Assembly (NCBI RefSeq): GCF_013213835.1
Contig: NZ_JABSSU010000009.1
Location: forward strand, 8,853 to 72,852
DNA length: 64,000 nt
Direction: 5' to 3'
Source: Winogradskyella sp.
Lineage (GTDB): Bacteria > Bacteroidota > Bacteroidia > Flavobacteriales > Flavobacteriaceae
The notes under the pieces were generated by a model that did not search any database, was not told the DNA's origin, and worked only from the letters and a program-made list of their open reading frames with translations. Positions within the stretch are counted from its first letter, which is position 1. The number at the start of each line of letters is the position of its first letter. Below, piece after piece: positions 8,004 to 16,013 of the stretch. A program made the translations under genes and the position numbers.

Positions 8004-9086
8004 ATGACATATAAGAATTATCCCATGGTTTCCAGAGTTGTATTTGGTCGTGGGAGTTTTAATCAACTAGAAGACATAATTGCACCAAAACGCAATGGGC
8101 GCAATGCACCATTTATCTATTATGTTGATGATGTTTTTAAAGGTAACCATTGGTTGACTTCTAGAATATCGTTGTCCTACAGTGATAAAATTATCTATGT
8201 ACCAACAGATGAAGAACCAAAAACTTCTCAGATAGATCAATTAGTAGAAGAAATCATTCTAGAATATAGTGAGTTACCTTCTGGAATAATTGGTATTGGT
8301 GGAGGAATTGTGATGGATATCGCAAAAGCCGTATCTCTTATGTTAACAAATCCTGGTGAATCTAAAGACTATCAAGGTTGGGATTTAATCAAAAATCCTG
8401 CAATATATCATGTCGGAGTACCTACAATATCTGGAACAGGCGCTGAAGTCTCTAGAACAACAATTCTTACAGGTCCAGAACGTAAATTAGGTATTAACAG
8501 TGATTTTACACCTTTTGATCAGGTTATTTTAGATCCAGAATTAACTAAAGATGTACCAAAAGATCAGTGGTTTTATACTGGCATGGACTGCTTCGTCCAT
8601 TGTATTGAGTCCTTAAATGGTACGTATTTAAATGCATTTAGTCAGAGTTATGGTGAGAAAGCCTACGATTTATGTAAAGAAATCTTTTTAGGGGATTATT
8701 TATCTGCTGAAGACGCACAAGATAAGCTAATGATGGCATCTTGGCATGGTGGTATGAGTATCGCTTACTCGCAAGTTGGTGTAGCTCATGCTATGAGTTA
8801 TGGACTTAGTTATTTATTAGGCATAAAACATGGAATTGGTAATTGTATTGTTTTTGATCATCTAGAAGAATTTTATCCAGATGGCGTAGCTATGTTTAAG
8901 GAAATGAAAGCAAAGCATCAAATAGAATTGCCAAAAGGTGTTTGTTCAAATCTAGAAGAAGAGGAAATAGACATTATGATAAATGTTGCTCTTAGTCTAG
9001 AGCCACTTTGGGAAAATGCTATTGGTAAAAGCTGGAAAAAAGTGATTACTTCGGAGAAATTGAAAACGCTGTACAAGAAGATGTAG
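8004..9086 (+). CDS. iron-containing alcohol dehydrogenase, KdnB-like (Kdo 8-oxidase)
   Basis: A 360-aa group III (iron-dependent) alcohol dehydrogenase. The NAD-binding loop is GIGGGIVMDIAKA (about 97-109). The four metal ligands are present with family spacing: D195, H199, H262 and H276. The N-terminal and overall sequence resemble KdnB of Shewanella, which oxidises C8 of Kdo so that KdnA can aminate it to Kdo8N. The neighbourhood (kdsB, a sugar-type phosphatase and an acyltransferase) fits lipopolysaccharide assembly. The partner aminotransferase kdnA is not in this window. A generic Fe-ADH on another sugar alcohol remains possible. Confidence 0.82.
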   Translation: MTYKNYPMVSRVVFGRGSFNQLEDIIAPKRNGRNAPFIYYVDDVFKGNHWLTSRISLSYSDKIIYVPTDEEPKTSQIDQLVEEIILEYSELPSGIIGIGGGIVMDIAKAVSLMLTNPGESKDYQGWDLIKNPAIYHVGVPTISGTGAEVSRTTILTGPERKLGINSDFTPFDQVILDPELTKDVPKDQWFYTGMDCFVHCIESLNGTYLNAFSQSYGEKAYDLCKEIFLGDYLSAEDAQDKLMMASWHGGMSIAYSQVGVAHAMSYGLSYLLGIKHGIGNCIVFDHLEEFYPDGVAMFKEMKAKHQIELPKGVCSNLEEEEIDIMINVALSLEPLWENAIGKSWKKVITSEKLKTLYKKM

Positions 9087-9087
9087 T

Positions 9088-9636
9088 ATGCGTTGGTTAG
9101 CTAAATTTATTTATTCTAAAGTTTTAGGCTGGAAAGTTACAGGAAACACAAATTTTTCTAGTGATTCCATTAAAAAGTGTGTCATTATTGCTGCACCTCA
9201 TACGAGCTGGCACGATTTTACTATAGCAGTAATTATGCGCAAAGTAGTTGGTGTTAAAGCCAATTTTATTGGAAAAAAAGAATTGTTTGTAGGTCCTTTA
9301 GGTTGGTATCTCAAATCGGTAGGTGGTTCGCCTGTTGATAGAACATCAAAAAAGAATTCTGTAGAACAAATTTCAGCGATGTTTGAAGGTAAAGATGAAT
9401 TCAGAGTTGCGTTATCACCTGAAGGCACAAGGAAAAAAGTAGAACAGTGGAAAACAGGTTTCTATTACATCGCAAAGGCTGCTAACGTGCCTATAGTTAT
9501 GTTTACGCTAGATTTTGAAAATAAAACGAATCATGTTTCAGAGCCATTTTATCCAACAGAAAACATAGAAGAAGATTTTAAGTTTATGAAATCTTTTTTT
9601 GAAGGTGTGAAAGGTAAAGTACCAGAATATAGTTAG
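9088..9636 (+). CDS. lysophospholipid acyltransferase family protein (PlsC-like)
   Basis: A 182-aa glycerophosphate-type acyltransferase. The catalytic HX4D motif is PHTSWHD (H38, D43), and the substrate-binding SPEGTRKK is at about 110-117. It is shorter than typical PlsC and has no clear N-terminal membrane segment, so it is a compact member. It starts 1 bp after the KdnB-like gene stop and is surely in the same operon. A role in lipid A or another envelope lipid is inferred from that context. The exact acceptor is unknown. Confidence 0.85.
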   Translation: MRWLAKFIYSKVLGWKVTGNTNFSSDSIKKCVIIAAPHTSWHDFTIAVIMRKVVGVKANFIGKKELFVGPLGWYLKSVGGSPVDRTSKKNSVEQISAMFEGKDEFRVALSPEGTRKKVEQWKTGFYYIAKAANVPIVMFTLDFENKTNHVSEPFYPTENIEEDFKFMKSFFEGVKGKVPEYS

Positions 9637-9724
9637 TATGGCATAAGGTTTGATTATTATAAACCGTAATGAAACATAAAGTAAACTTTAGATAAAGTCC
9701 CTAAAAAGAAACATTGCTATTAAG

Positions 9725-9762
9725 AAAGCTATCTTTTTCCTCAAATCAGATAGCTTTTTTAT
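9725..9762 (+). terminator. terminator of the kdnB-like/acyltransferase operon
   Basis: Stem AAAGCTATCT (9725-9734) with AGATAGCTTT (9748-9757), 13-nt loop, followed by T's to 9760. It overlaps the last codons of the convergent gene that ends at 9746. Confidence 0.8.
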
Positions 9763-10207
9763 TTATATACTTATCCAACAAATAGTTGGTTTGTTTATTC
9801 AATTTAGATTTAAAAAATCCGGTTCCACCAAGTATTAAACCCTTAAATCCTAATGCTTGCTTTGCCCATCTATGCAGATTAAAGTGATCTGAATGTTCTA
9901 AGATTAGACCATCTTTAAATTCAAATGAAGCATCAATTCTATTATGAATTCTTCTACCTGTTTTACTAAATGTATAATATGCTTCCCAATGTGCTGAGTT
10001 TGCTGTTATGTCTGATGCTTCAACTTTAAACGATTTTCCTTGTTGAGATTCACATAACATAAACCACATGGCTTTAGCTCTGTCTCCTTGCAATTTACCA
10101 AAAGCTGGATCTTCAAAAACAATAGCATCATGGTAAAATGAACACATAGCTTTAGCATCTAAATTATTGAACGCCTCATAAAAATTTTCAATGGTTGCTA
10201 CACTCAT
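9746..10207 (-). CDS. nuclear transport factor 2 (SnoaL-like) family protein
   Basis: A 153-aa single-domain cone-shaped alpha/beta-barrel protein. The opening helix IENFYEAFNNLDAKAMCSF, then FEDPAFGKLQGDRAKAMWF, and the strands SAHWEAYYTFSKTGRRIHNRI are the standard pattern of the NTF2-like/SnoaL fold. Such proteins are small isomerases, hydrolases or ligand binders, and the substrate cannot be told here. No signal peptide. It stands alone, with its 3' end inside the terminator of the convergent operon. Confidence 0.85.
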   Translation of the reverse strand: MSVATIENFYEAFNNLDAKAMCSFYHDAIVFEDPAFGKLQGDRAKAMWFMLCESQQGKSFKVEASDITANSAHWEAYYTFSKTGRRIHNRIDASFEFKDGLILEHSDHFNLHRWAKQALGFKGLILGGTGFFKSKLNKQTNYLLDKYINKKAI

Positions 10208-10235
10208 AAAATTAAAGTATTTGTCTAAATATAAA

Positions 10236-10264
10236 TAAAAAAAGGCTTCCGAAGTCGAAAGCCT
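10236..10264 (-). terminator. terminator of the sbtA operon
   Basis: On the minus strand AGGCTT, a short inner helix and AAGCCT form a hairpin (10243-10264), followed by seven T's (10242-10236). It lies 31 bp past the sbtA stop. Confidence 0.8.
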
Positions 10265-10295
10265 AATTATAATAATTAAAACCTAATTAATTGTT

Positions 10296-11267
10296 TTAAA
10301 ACCAATTACACGCTTGAATAATACATAAATACAATGGCATCCCTAATGTAATATTAAAAGGGAATGTTATAGCTAATGCCATAGGTAAATACAAACTTGG
10401 GTTTGCCTTGGGAACGGCAATTCTCATTGCAGCAGGTACAGCAATATAAGAAGCACTCGCAGCTAATATTGCAAATAGTAATCTGTTGCCTTCACTATCC
10501 GTAAATGCAGAACTGATTACGGCAACTAAACAGCCATTAATAATAGGTATGATAAGCGCGAATATTAAAGCAAACCATCCCTTTTTTAAGAATGAACCCA
10601 GTTTTTTACCACTAGTTATTCCCATATCTAATAAGAACACTGCTAAGAATCCTTTAAAAATATCAGTTGTAAATGGTTTGATACCTTCAGCCTGTTGGGC
10701 ACTAGCTAAATACCCAACCACTAAGCTACCAAGTATTAATAACACACTTCTATTTGTTAATGCATGCTTTACAACTTTTCCCATTTTTATTTTTACAGCA
10801 TTTTCTTTGTCATAAATATTAATTAATAAAAGACCAACTATAATAGAAGGTGCTTCCATCAATGCCATCACGGCAACCATATGACCACCAAATGAAATTT
10901 GCTCAATTTCTAAAAACGATATTGCAGTTACAAATGTTACAGCACTCACTGAACCGTAAGCTGCAGCAATTGCACCAGAGTTAACAACGTTAAACTTTCT
11001 TCTAAGAATAAAGTAGGTGTAAATAGGTACGATTACGGCTAAGAATATTCCAAATAAAAGCGACCAAATAATTTCTAAATTTAAGTCGCTATGAGAAAGT
11101 TCTTGTCCACCTTTAAAACCAATTGATAATAATAAATAGAGAGAAATAAATTTTGATGAATTAGGCGGAATCTCTAAGTCACTTTTAAGTTGTACAGCAA
11201 TTATTCCAAGAAAAAAGAACAAGAGTGCTGGATTCGTTAAATTATCGAATAATAAATGTAAGTCCAT
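10296..11267 (-). CDS. sbtA: sodium-dependent bicarbonate transporter, SbtA family
   Basis: A 323-aa inner-membrane protein with about ten hydrophobic segments, matching the SbtA family that imports bicarbonate with sodium. Typical family stretches are the first repeat (SLYLLLSIGFKGGQEL, about 43-58), AAAYGSVSAVTFVTA in the substrate region, LALMEAPSI-like VMALMEAPSI, and in the second repeat LLDMGITSGKK and ASASYIAVPAAMR. In heterotrophic flavobacteria it would supply bicarbonate for anaplerotic carboxylation. It is the last gene of a three-gene operon controlled from a divergent LysR gene. The cyanobacterial partner SbtB is not seen. Confidence 0.92.
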   Translation of the reverse strand: MDLHLLFDNLTNPALLFFFLGIIAVQLKSDLEIPPNSSKFISLYLLLSIGFKGGQELSHSDLNLEIIWSLLFGIFLAVIVPIYTYFILRRKFNVVNSGAIAAAYGSVSAVTFVTAISFLEIEQISFGGHMVAVMALMEAPSIIVGLLLINIYDKENAVKIKMGKVVKHALTNRSVLLILGSLVVGYLASAQQAEGIKPFTTDIFKGFLAVFLLDMGITSGKKLGSFLKKGWFALIFALIIPIINGCLVAVISSAFTDSEGNRLLFAILAASASYIAVPAAMRIAVPKANPSLYLPMALAITFPFNITLGMPLYLCIIQACNWF

Positions 11268-11301
11268 TAATAAAAATGATTTATCAGTTGTTGTGATACT
11301 G

Positions 11302-11613
11302 TTATTTTACAAAAGAAATATTCAAGGTTCCGTTGATGACAACGTTATAACCTTCTTTTCTCGCTTTTTCTAGGTAGCTTTTTGCAGTGTGTTTCTCATG
11401 GATTAATTCTTCAATACGTTTATCCTCGTATGTGGTATCGGCTTCTTCAGAATTTTCACGAATTTTTATTCTCTGTAATTTATGGAAGTTTACTTTTTGC
11501 TCAATTAAAACATTTACAATATGATTGCCTTCTTGTGGTGTAAAAAGACCTTCAACTAATTGTACTTTTTGAACAGCGTTCTTTACGTCATTATGAGGGT
11601 GAGAATCTGACAT
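11302..11613 (-). CDS. small soluble protein encoded with sbtA
   Basis: A 103-aa cytoplasmic protein between the 85-aa membrane protein and sbtA, same strand, with gaps of 18 and 34 bp. It has a core VQLVEGLFTPQEGNHIVNVL, then NFHKLQRI, an acidic stretch and a helical C-terminal half ending VVINGTLNISFV. I recall similar small unknowns in Bacteroidota but no named family. It does not show the PII-like sequence of SbtB. A role as a regulator of SbtA is inferred only from position. Confidence 0.75.
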   Translation of the reverse strand: MSDSHPHNDVKNAVQKVQLVEGLFTPQEGNHIVNVLIEQKVNFHKLQRIKIRENSEEADTTYEDKRIEELIHEKHTAKSYLEKARKEGYNVVINGTLNISFVK

Positions 11614-11631
11614 ACACTTTAATGTTAGTGA

Positions 11632-11889
11632 TTACTTTTTAACCACGCTATCGTTAGATAATTTGATTAGAAGTAAACAAGATATAATGAAAGAACAAAT
11701 AGCAATTTTTTCTATAAAAATATTACCATTCATATAAGAAAGCGTAATAAGACCTGTAAGTGCTAAAATTACAATGCTAATAACGATTTTAGGATTTAGT
11801 CTTTTTTTATCAACATGCTTAGCACTTTGCCTAGCTTTATCAACGCTGTCAACCTGCACCTTCGAATAATTTTGTCTGTAATGTTCCAT
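11632..11889 (-). CDS. small two-helix membrane protein
   Basis: An 85-aa protein and the first gene of the sbtA operon. A polar, basic N-terminus of about 32 residues is followed by two hydrophobic helices (about 34-53 and 59-77). No motif is recognised. The spacing of 18 bp to the next gene supports co-transcription. The function is unknown; it could be an accessory subunit or membrane anchor for the transporter system. Confidence 0.7.
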   Translation of the reverse strand: MEHYRQNYSKVQVDSVDKARQSAKHVDKKRLNPKIVISIVILALTGLITLSYMNGNIFIEKIAICSFIISCLLLIKLSNDSVVKK

Positions 11890-11953
11890 AATGTGCTTTT
11901 TTTTTCTGCTGCAAAGTTTATATAAATAATTTATTTATTTTTATATATCTTTT

Positions 11954-11968
11954 TTATAACATGCATAA
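11954..11968. promoter_or_regulatory. candidate LysR-type operator
   Basis: TTAT-N7-ATAA is a 15-bp interrupted palindrome containing the T-N11-A pattern of LysR-type regulator sites. It lies in the 88-bp gap between the divergent sbtA operon and the lysR gene, 9 bp before the lysR ATG. Autoregulation and control of sbtA are inferred. Confidence 0.5.
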
Positions 11969-11977
11969 GTAAACATT

Positions 11978-12901
11978 ATGAATTATACATTACATCAACT
12001 TCAAATATTTCTAAAAATCACGCAGTTAAAAAGCATTACCAAAGCGTCAGAAGCATTGTTTTTAAGTCAACCGGCGGTTTCTATTCAATTAAAGAAATTT
12101 CAAGATCAATTTTCTATACCATTAACAGAAGTGGTTGGTCGCCAGTTATACGTTACTGATTTTGGAAAAGAAATTGCAGAGGCTGCTGAGAAAATTCTGA
12201 ATGAAGTACAAGCAATTAATTACAAAACCTTAGCCTTTAAGGGGCAAATTGCTGGAAGATTAAAAATATCTGTAGTATCAACTGGTAAATACGTAATGCC
12301 ATACTTTTTATCGGATTTTACAAATCAAAATAGAGGAGTTGATTTGGTCATGGATGTGACTAATAAAACTAGCGTTATAAAAAGTTTAGAAAATAATAAG
12401 GTTGACTTTTCATTGGTATCAGTGGTTCCTGATCAACTTAATTTAAACAAGGTAGAACTGATGGAAAATAAATTGTATTTGGTTGGTGGAACCAAAGAAA
12501 AGTTCAATAGGCGAGTGGCGAAAAAGAAAATATTTGAAACTTACCCTATGTTGTATAGAGAAGAAGGATCAGCAACCAGAAATGCCATGGAAGCGTATAT
12601 TGCTAGTCATCATATTGCCACACCAAAGCGCATGGAATTAACCTCAAATGAAGCACTTAAACAAGCTGTAATTGCAGGTCTTGGATATTCTATAATGCCA
12701 ATTATAGGTATAAAAAATGAACTTAAAAATGGTGATTTGCAAATTATACCATTTGAGGATTTACCAATAGTCACTACCTGGCATTTGGTATGGCATAAAT
12801 CCAAAAATTTGTCGCCTACTGCGCAGGCATATTTAGAGTTTATTCAAGCCGAAAAAGACAGGATTATTAAAGAGAGTTTTGATTGGTATCAGGATTATTA
12901 A
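11978..12901 (+). CDS. LysR family transcriptional regulator (CbbR/CmpR-like)
   Basis: A 307-aa regulator. The N-terminal winged helix-turn-helix is MNYTLHQLQIFLKITQLKSI...ALFLSQPAVSIQLKKFQ (1-45), and the type 2 periplasmic-binding-fold effector domain is at about 90-300. The N-terminus resembles the CbbR/CmpR branch, which controls carbon fixation and bicarbonate uptake genes. That fits its place divergent from sbtA. A T-N11-A palindrome in the shared promoter region is a good candidate site. Its 3' end overlaps the convergent DUF1624 gene by 35 bp. Confidence 0.93.
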   Translation: MNYTLHQLQIFLKITQLKSITKASEALFLSQPAVSIQLKKFQDQFSIPLTEVVGRQLYVTDFGKEIAEAAEKILNEVQAINYKTLAFKGQIAGRLKISVVSTGKYVMPYFLSDFTNQNRGVDLVMDVTNKTSVIKSLENNKVDFSLVSVVPDQLNLNKVELMENKLYLVGGTKEKFNRRVAKKKIFETYPMLYREEGSATRNAMEAYIASHHIATPKRMELTSNEALKQAVIAGLGYSIMPIIGIKNELKNGDLQIIPFEDLPIVTTWHLVWHKSKNLSPTAQAYLEFIQAEKDRIIKESFDWYQDY

Positions 12902-14033
12902 TAGCTTTTATTTTCTCAATGAGCTTTCGTATTCCAGAATAAACGAAGGCATTGGTTTTAACATAATAAAATGAAATAAAACATACTGTTGATAGGAAAA
13001 CGATTGCGCCAATTATGGCTTGCCAAGGGTTTAATGTTTTACCAATAATAGTATTAAGTCCTATCCCTGTAAAACTTCCATAGATTATAATAAAATGAAT
13101 GACATATATAGAGAGTGTCTTTTGTCCAATTTTAAGAATTAACGGTTGTTTAATATATTTTTCAAATAAGAAGAAAAGGCCGAATAAAACTAAAACATCA
13201 CCAAGCCGAATGTATAGGTAGTTATAATTAGCAACATCTAATAAAAGTTGAAAATCTAATTTGTAAGAAAGATATTTAAGTATCTGAGAAGATTGAAAAA
13301 TTAGAAGTAAACCAACTACAAAAAATCCTGGAACAGTAGCAATTTTAAATCTTGGTCTTTCAACGTATTTATAAAAAAGTGTTGCAATAAAAGCTCCAAA
13401 ACACATATACCCAAACCACGGTATTATTGTAAATACAGATCCATTAGCTTTACTTATATAGTTAGTAAATACCAAAGGAATATTATTAACTTCCAATGTT
13501 CTATAAAGCGGTTCTGTAGAGAAAATTATAACGCCTATAATAAGAGTGAGGATTGAAAAAATAAAGGTTTTCTTAAAGGTAATATTGTATAAAGCTACAA
13601 TTAAAATTAAAGACAATCCTATGCACTGTAATACATCAACTACTAAAACATATGTTCTAAATTCACCCATTAGCCACTCAAAAATAGGTGCACGTAAAGC
13701 ATAGCCTATTCCAATGAGCATTAAGCCTCTCACCAGACCTTTTTTCATTCTTTGCTTAGAATTTCCTTTCTGTTTTGCTTTAATCAATAAATAGGTAAAA
13801 ATGAGACCAGAAATAGTGAAGAAAGTAGGAGCAGTAATACCTCTAAAGTAAGACCAAATTTGATAAGGTAAATTTGAATCATCTCTGTATTGAGCTTCGA
13901 GCAAGGTGTCAATAAAATGACCTTGCAACATCATTAAAATTGCAAAAGCTCTTACTGCATCAATAAAATATAGTCTTTTAGAAGTACTCAATGTATATTC
14001 AATGTTTTCAAATATAAGATTTAGTACTGACAA
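12867..14033 (-). CDS. DUF1624 / heparan-alpha-glucosaminide N-acetyltransferase-like membrane protein
   Basis: A 388-aa polytopic membrane protein with about ten hydrophobic segments. The start of the domain, RLYFIDAVRAFAILMMLQGHFIDTLL (given in two parts: RLYFIDAVRAFAILM then MLQGHFIDTLL, residues about 20-45), is typical of the YeiB/DUF1624 and acyltransferase-3 superfamily. The QGH histidine is the conserved one, and APTFFTISGLIFTYLL follows. Such proteins move acyl groups across the membrane onto sugars. The acceptor is unknown. The tail overlaps the lysR gene. A promoter box is at 14122-14129. Confidence 0.82.
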   Translation of the reverse strand: MSVLNLIFENIEYTLSTSKRLYFIDAVRAFAILMMLQGHFIDTLLEAQYRDDSNLPYQIWSYFRGITAPTFFTISGLIFTYLLIKAKQKGNSKQRMKKGLVRGLMLIGIGYALRAPIFEWLMGEFRTYVLVVDVLQCIGLSLILIVALYNITFKKTFIFSILTLIIGVIIFSTEPLYRTLEVNNIPLVFTNYISKANGSVFTIIPWFGYMCFGAFIATLFYKYVERPRFKIATVPGFFVVGLLLIFQSSQILKYLSYKLDFQLLLDVANYNYLYIRLGDVLVLFGLFFLFEKYIKQPLILKIGQKTLSIYVIHFIIIYGSFTGIGLNTIIGKTLNPWQAIIGAIVFLSTVCFISFYYVKTNAFVYSGIRKLIEKIKAINNPDTNQNSL

Positions 14034-14121
14034 TCATAATGATATGTTAAAGACATTCCATAGTTCTAATCAATTTAAGCTAATTAAAAATATAAAAGAC
14101 TTCAAAAATTAAAGCTAAAGA

Positions 14122-14129
14122 CAAAGGTA
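14122..14129 (-). promoter_or_regulatory. -7 promoter box for the DUF1624 gene
   Basis: The minus strand reads TACCTTTG, matching TAnnTTTG, about 88 bp before the ATG at 14033. Confidence 0.4.
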
Positions 14130-14162
14130 ATATTGTGAATTTTTGTATTAAATTAGAATATA

Positions 14163-14900
14163 TTATTCTTCCATGGTATGATATACGTTTTGTACATCGT
14201 CGTCTTCTTCAATTTTTTCTAATAGTTTCTCTACATCAGCCACTTGTTCCTCATTAAGTTGTTTAGTGACTTGCGGAATTCGTTCAAAACCTGACGAAAT
14301 AATTTCAATACTGTTTTCTTCTAAATAAGATTGAATATTTCCAAAACTTTCAAATGGTGCATAAACCATAATGCTTTTTACTTCATTACCGTCAGCATCT
14401 TCATCCGTATCTTCAAATATTTCTTCAACACCAAAATCAATCAATTCTAATTCTAATTCTTCAAGATCTAAGTCATCACCTTTTATTTTAAAATTACAAG
14501 TGTGGTCAAACATAAATGAAACAGAACCTTGCGTACCTAAACTACCATCACATTTATTAAAGTAAGAACGAATATTAGCAACTGTTCTGGTGTTATTATC
14601 GGTAGCAGTCTCTACTAAGATAGCAATACCATGAGGTGCATAACCTTCAAACAAAACTTCTTTAAAATCGCCTTGATTTTTATCGCTGGCACGTTTTATA
14701 GCACGTTCTATATTGTCTTTAGGCATGTTTACTGCCTTTGCATTCTGAATTACAGCTCTTAAACGTGCGTTACTATCTGGATCTGGGCCACCTTCTTTCA
14801 CTGCCATAACAATGTCTTTACCAATACGAGTAAAGGCTTTGCTCATGGCTGCCCAACGTTTCATTTTTCTTGCTTTTCTAAATTCAAAAGCTCTTCCCAT
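14163..14900 (-). CDS. yebC: YebC/PmpR family translation/transcription factor
   Basis: A 245-aa protein of standard length for the YebC family. The N-terminus MGRAFEFRKARKMKRWAAMS and the block GGPDPDSNARLRAVIQNAKAVNMPKDNIERAIK (about 39-70, here in family order) are diagnostic, as is the C-terminal acidic domain. Long annotated as a DNA-binding regulator, YebC proteins have more recently been linked to relieving ribosome stalling. The protein acts in the cytoplasm. It is a single gene with a consensus promoter at 14957-14964. Confidence 0.95.
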   Translation of the reverse strand: MGRAFEFRKARKMKRWAAMSKAFTRIGKDIVMAVKEGGPDPDSNARLRAVIQNAKAVNMPKDNIERAIKRASDKNQGDFKEVLFEGYAPHGIAILVETATDNNTRTVANIRSYFNKCDGSLGTQGSVSFMFDHTCNFKIKGDDLDLEELELELIDFGVEEIFEDTDEDADGNEVKSIMVYAPFESFGNIQSYLEENSIEIISSGFERIPQVTKQLNEEQVADVEKLLEKIEEDDDVQNVYHTMEE

Positions 14901-14956
14901 TGAAATTCTATTTTTTAATCCGACGTCATCGGAACGTAGTTAACACTAATTTTTTA

Positions 14957-14964
14957 CAAATCTA
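14957..14964 (-). promoter_or_regulatory. -7 promoter box for yebC
   Basis: The minus strand reads TAGATTTG, matching TAnnTTTG. The predicted leader is about 52 nt and contains a small CCGA/TCGG hairpin. Confidence 0.45.
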
Positions 14965-14974
14965 AATAATTCTA

Positions 14975-16000
14975 TTAATCGTTTGGTATATGCTTACTCA
15001 AAAAGTTTTGATTGGTTTTGTTTAATGATTCAATAACTTTTTGTCTTCTGTTATTAAGATTTTCGTTGGTGCTATTGTATGTTTCTACACCTTTATTGTA
15101 ATCATTCACCATCTGATTGTAATTGTTTATTTGCTCTTCTGTACGCTTTCTTTGTGGTGTTTTTTCTAATGTAGCTTGCGCTTTTTGTAGGTCTTCACCT
15201 AACACCAAGAAGTCTGTTAAAGTTGAAATCTTGTTATCAGCTTCGTCAATAAAGAATTCAAAAGCTTTTTTGGTGGCCAGATGTATAGATTTGTCATTCT
15301 TATATGCTTCTGTAATGTTTAAAACTTCTAGGCCTTCTTTGGCGCTTTCTGATAGGGCATTTGCATTTTGTTGAATAGCATTAACATCCCCTTTATTTAA
15401 TGCTTCCATAAGGTAAACTTCGTTGATATAAACCTTAAAATATATTAAGTACATTTTTTTATAGTGCGCAAAAACCTCATTTGAAAGTGTCATTTTTTTA
15501 CTCAAATCATTTTCGCTTTCTATGATTTTGATGTTGTGTTTTTCAGCAAAAGCATAGTAATTCTTTTCATATTCTTGTTGCACTTCTTCCATCTTCTTGT
15601 CTGCTAACTCTTGTGCTAACATATAAGCTTCCATAGCATCATAAGATTGCTCTGCCACAGCTTTCATGTCTATAATTTTAGCATATTCATCGTTTAATAA
15701 ATCCTTATTAAATTGTAAACGTTGTAATAATTGATTCTTAAACTCATTACCGTCATAACCAGAAGCAGATCTTATTTTGCTAATGGCCTTATCTAAAGTC
15801 TTAACAAGACTTTTTCTTTTGTTTTCAACGCTTCGATCACTTCTGCTGTGCGCAATCGCTTTAGTGTATTTCCACATTTTTTTAGAGATACCTTCTTGTT
15901 GTTCGCTCACAAAATCGAGATATTCTAATGCTGAATCAAATTTTTGCGCACTTAGAGTAAAGGTGCAGATTAGGCAAAGTACTGTAATTAAATGTTTCAT
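14975..16000 (-). CDS. secreted coiled-coil protein of unknown function
   Basis: A 341-aa protein from the ATG at 16000. A longer frame begins at 16033, but it would put 11 polar residues before the signal peptide and overlap the upstream gene. The chosen start gives MKHLITVLCLICTFTLSAQ, a classic signal peptide with cleavage after SA-Q. The mature protein is almost entirely charged alpha helix, with long predicted coiled coils (about 130-230 and 260-335). It follows the S41 protease gene by 13 bp, so it could be its periplasmic substrate, adaptor or lipoprotein-like partner. No family is recognised. Confidence 0.75.
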   Translation of the reverse strand: MKHLITVLCLICTFTLSAQKFDSALEYLDFVSEQQEGISKKMWKYTKAIAHSRSDRSVENKRKSLVKTLDKAISKIRSASGYDGNEFKNQLLQRLQFNKDLLNDEYAKIIDMKAVAEQSYDAMEAYMLAQELADKKMEEVQQEYEKNYYAFAEKHNIKIIESENDLSKKMTLSNEVFAHYKKMYLIYFKVYINEVYLMEALNKGDVNAIQQNANALSESAKEGLEVLNITEAYKNDKSIHLATKKAFEFFIDEADNKISTLTDFLVLGEDLQKAQATLEKTPQRKRTEEQINNYNQMVNDYNKGVETYNSTNENLNNRRQKVIESLNKTNQNFLSKHIPND

Positions 16001-16013
16001 GTTTAGATTTAGT

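Noticed and set aside
11302..11613. 103-aa gene as sbtB
   Set aside because: The sequence does not show the PII-like pattern or C-terminal features expected for SbtB.
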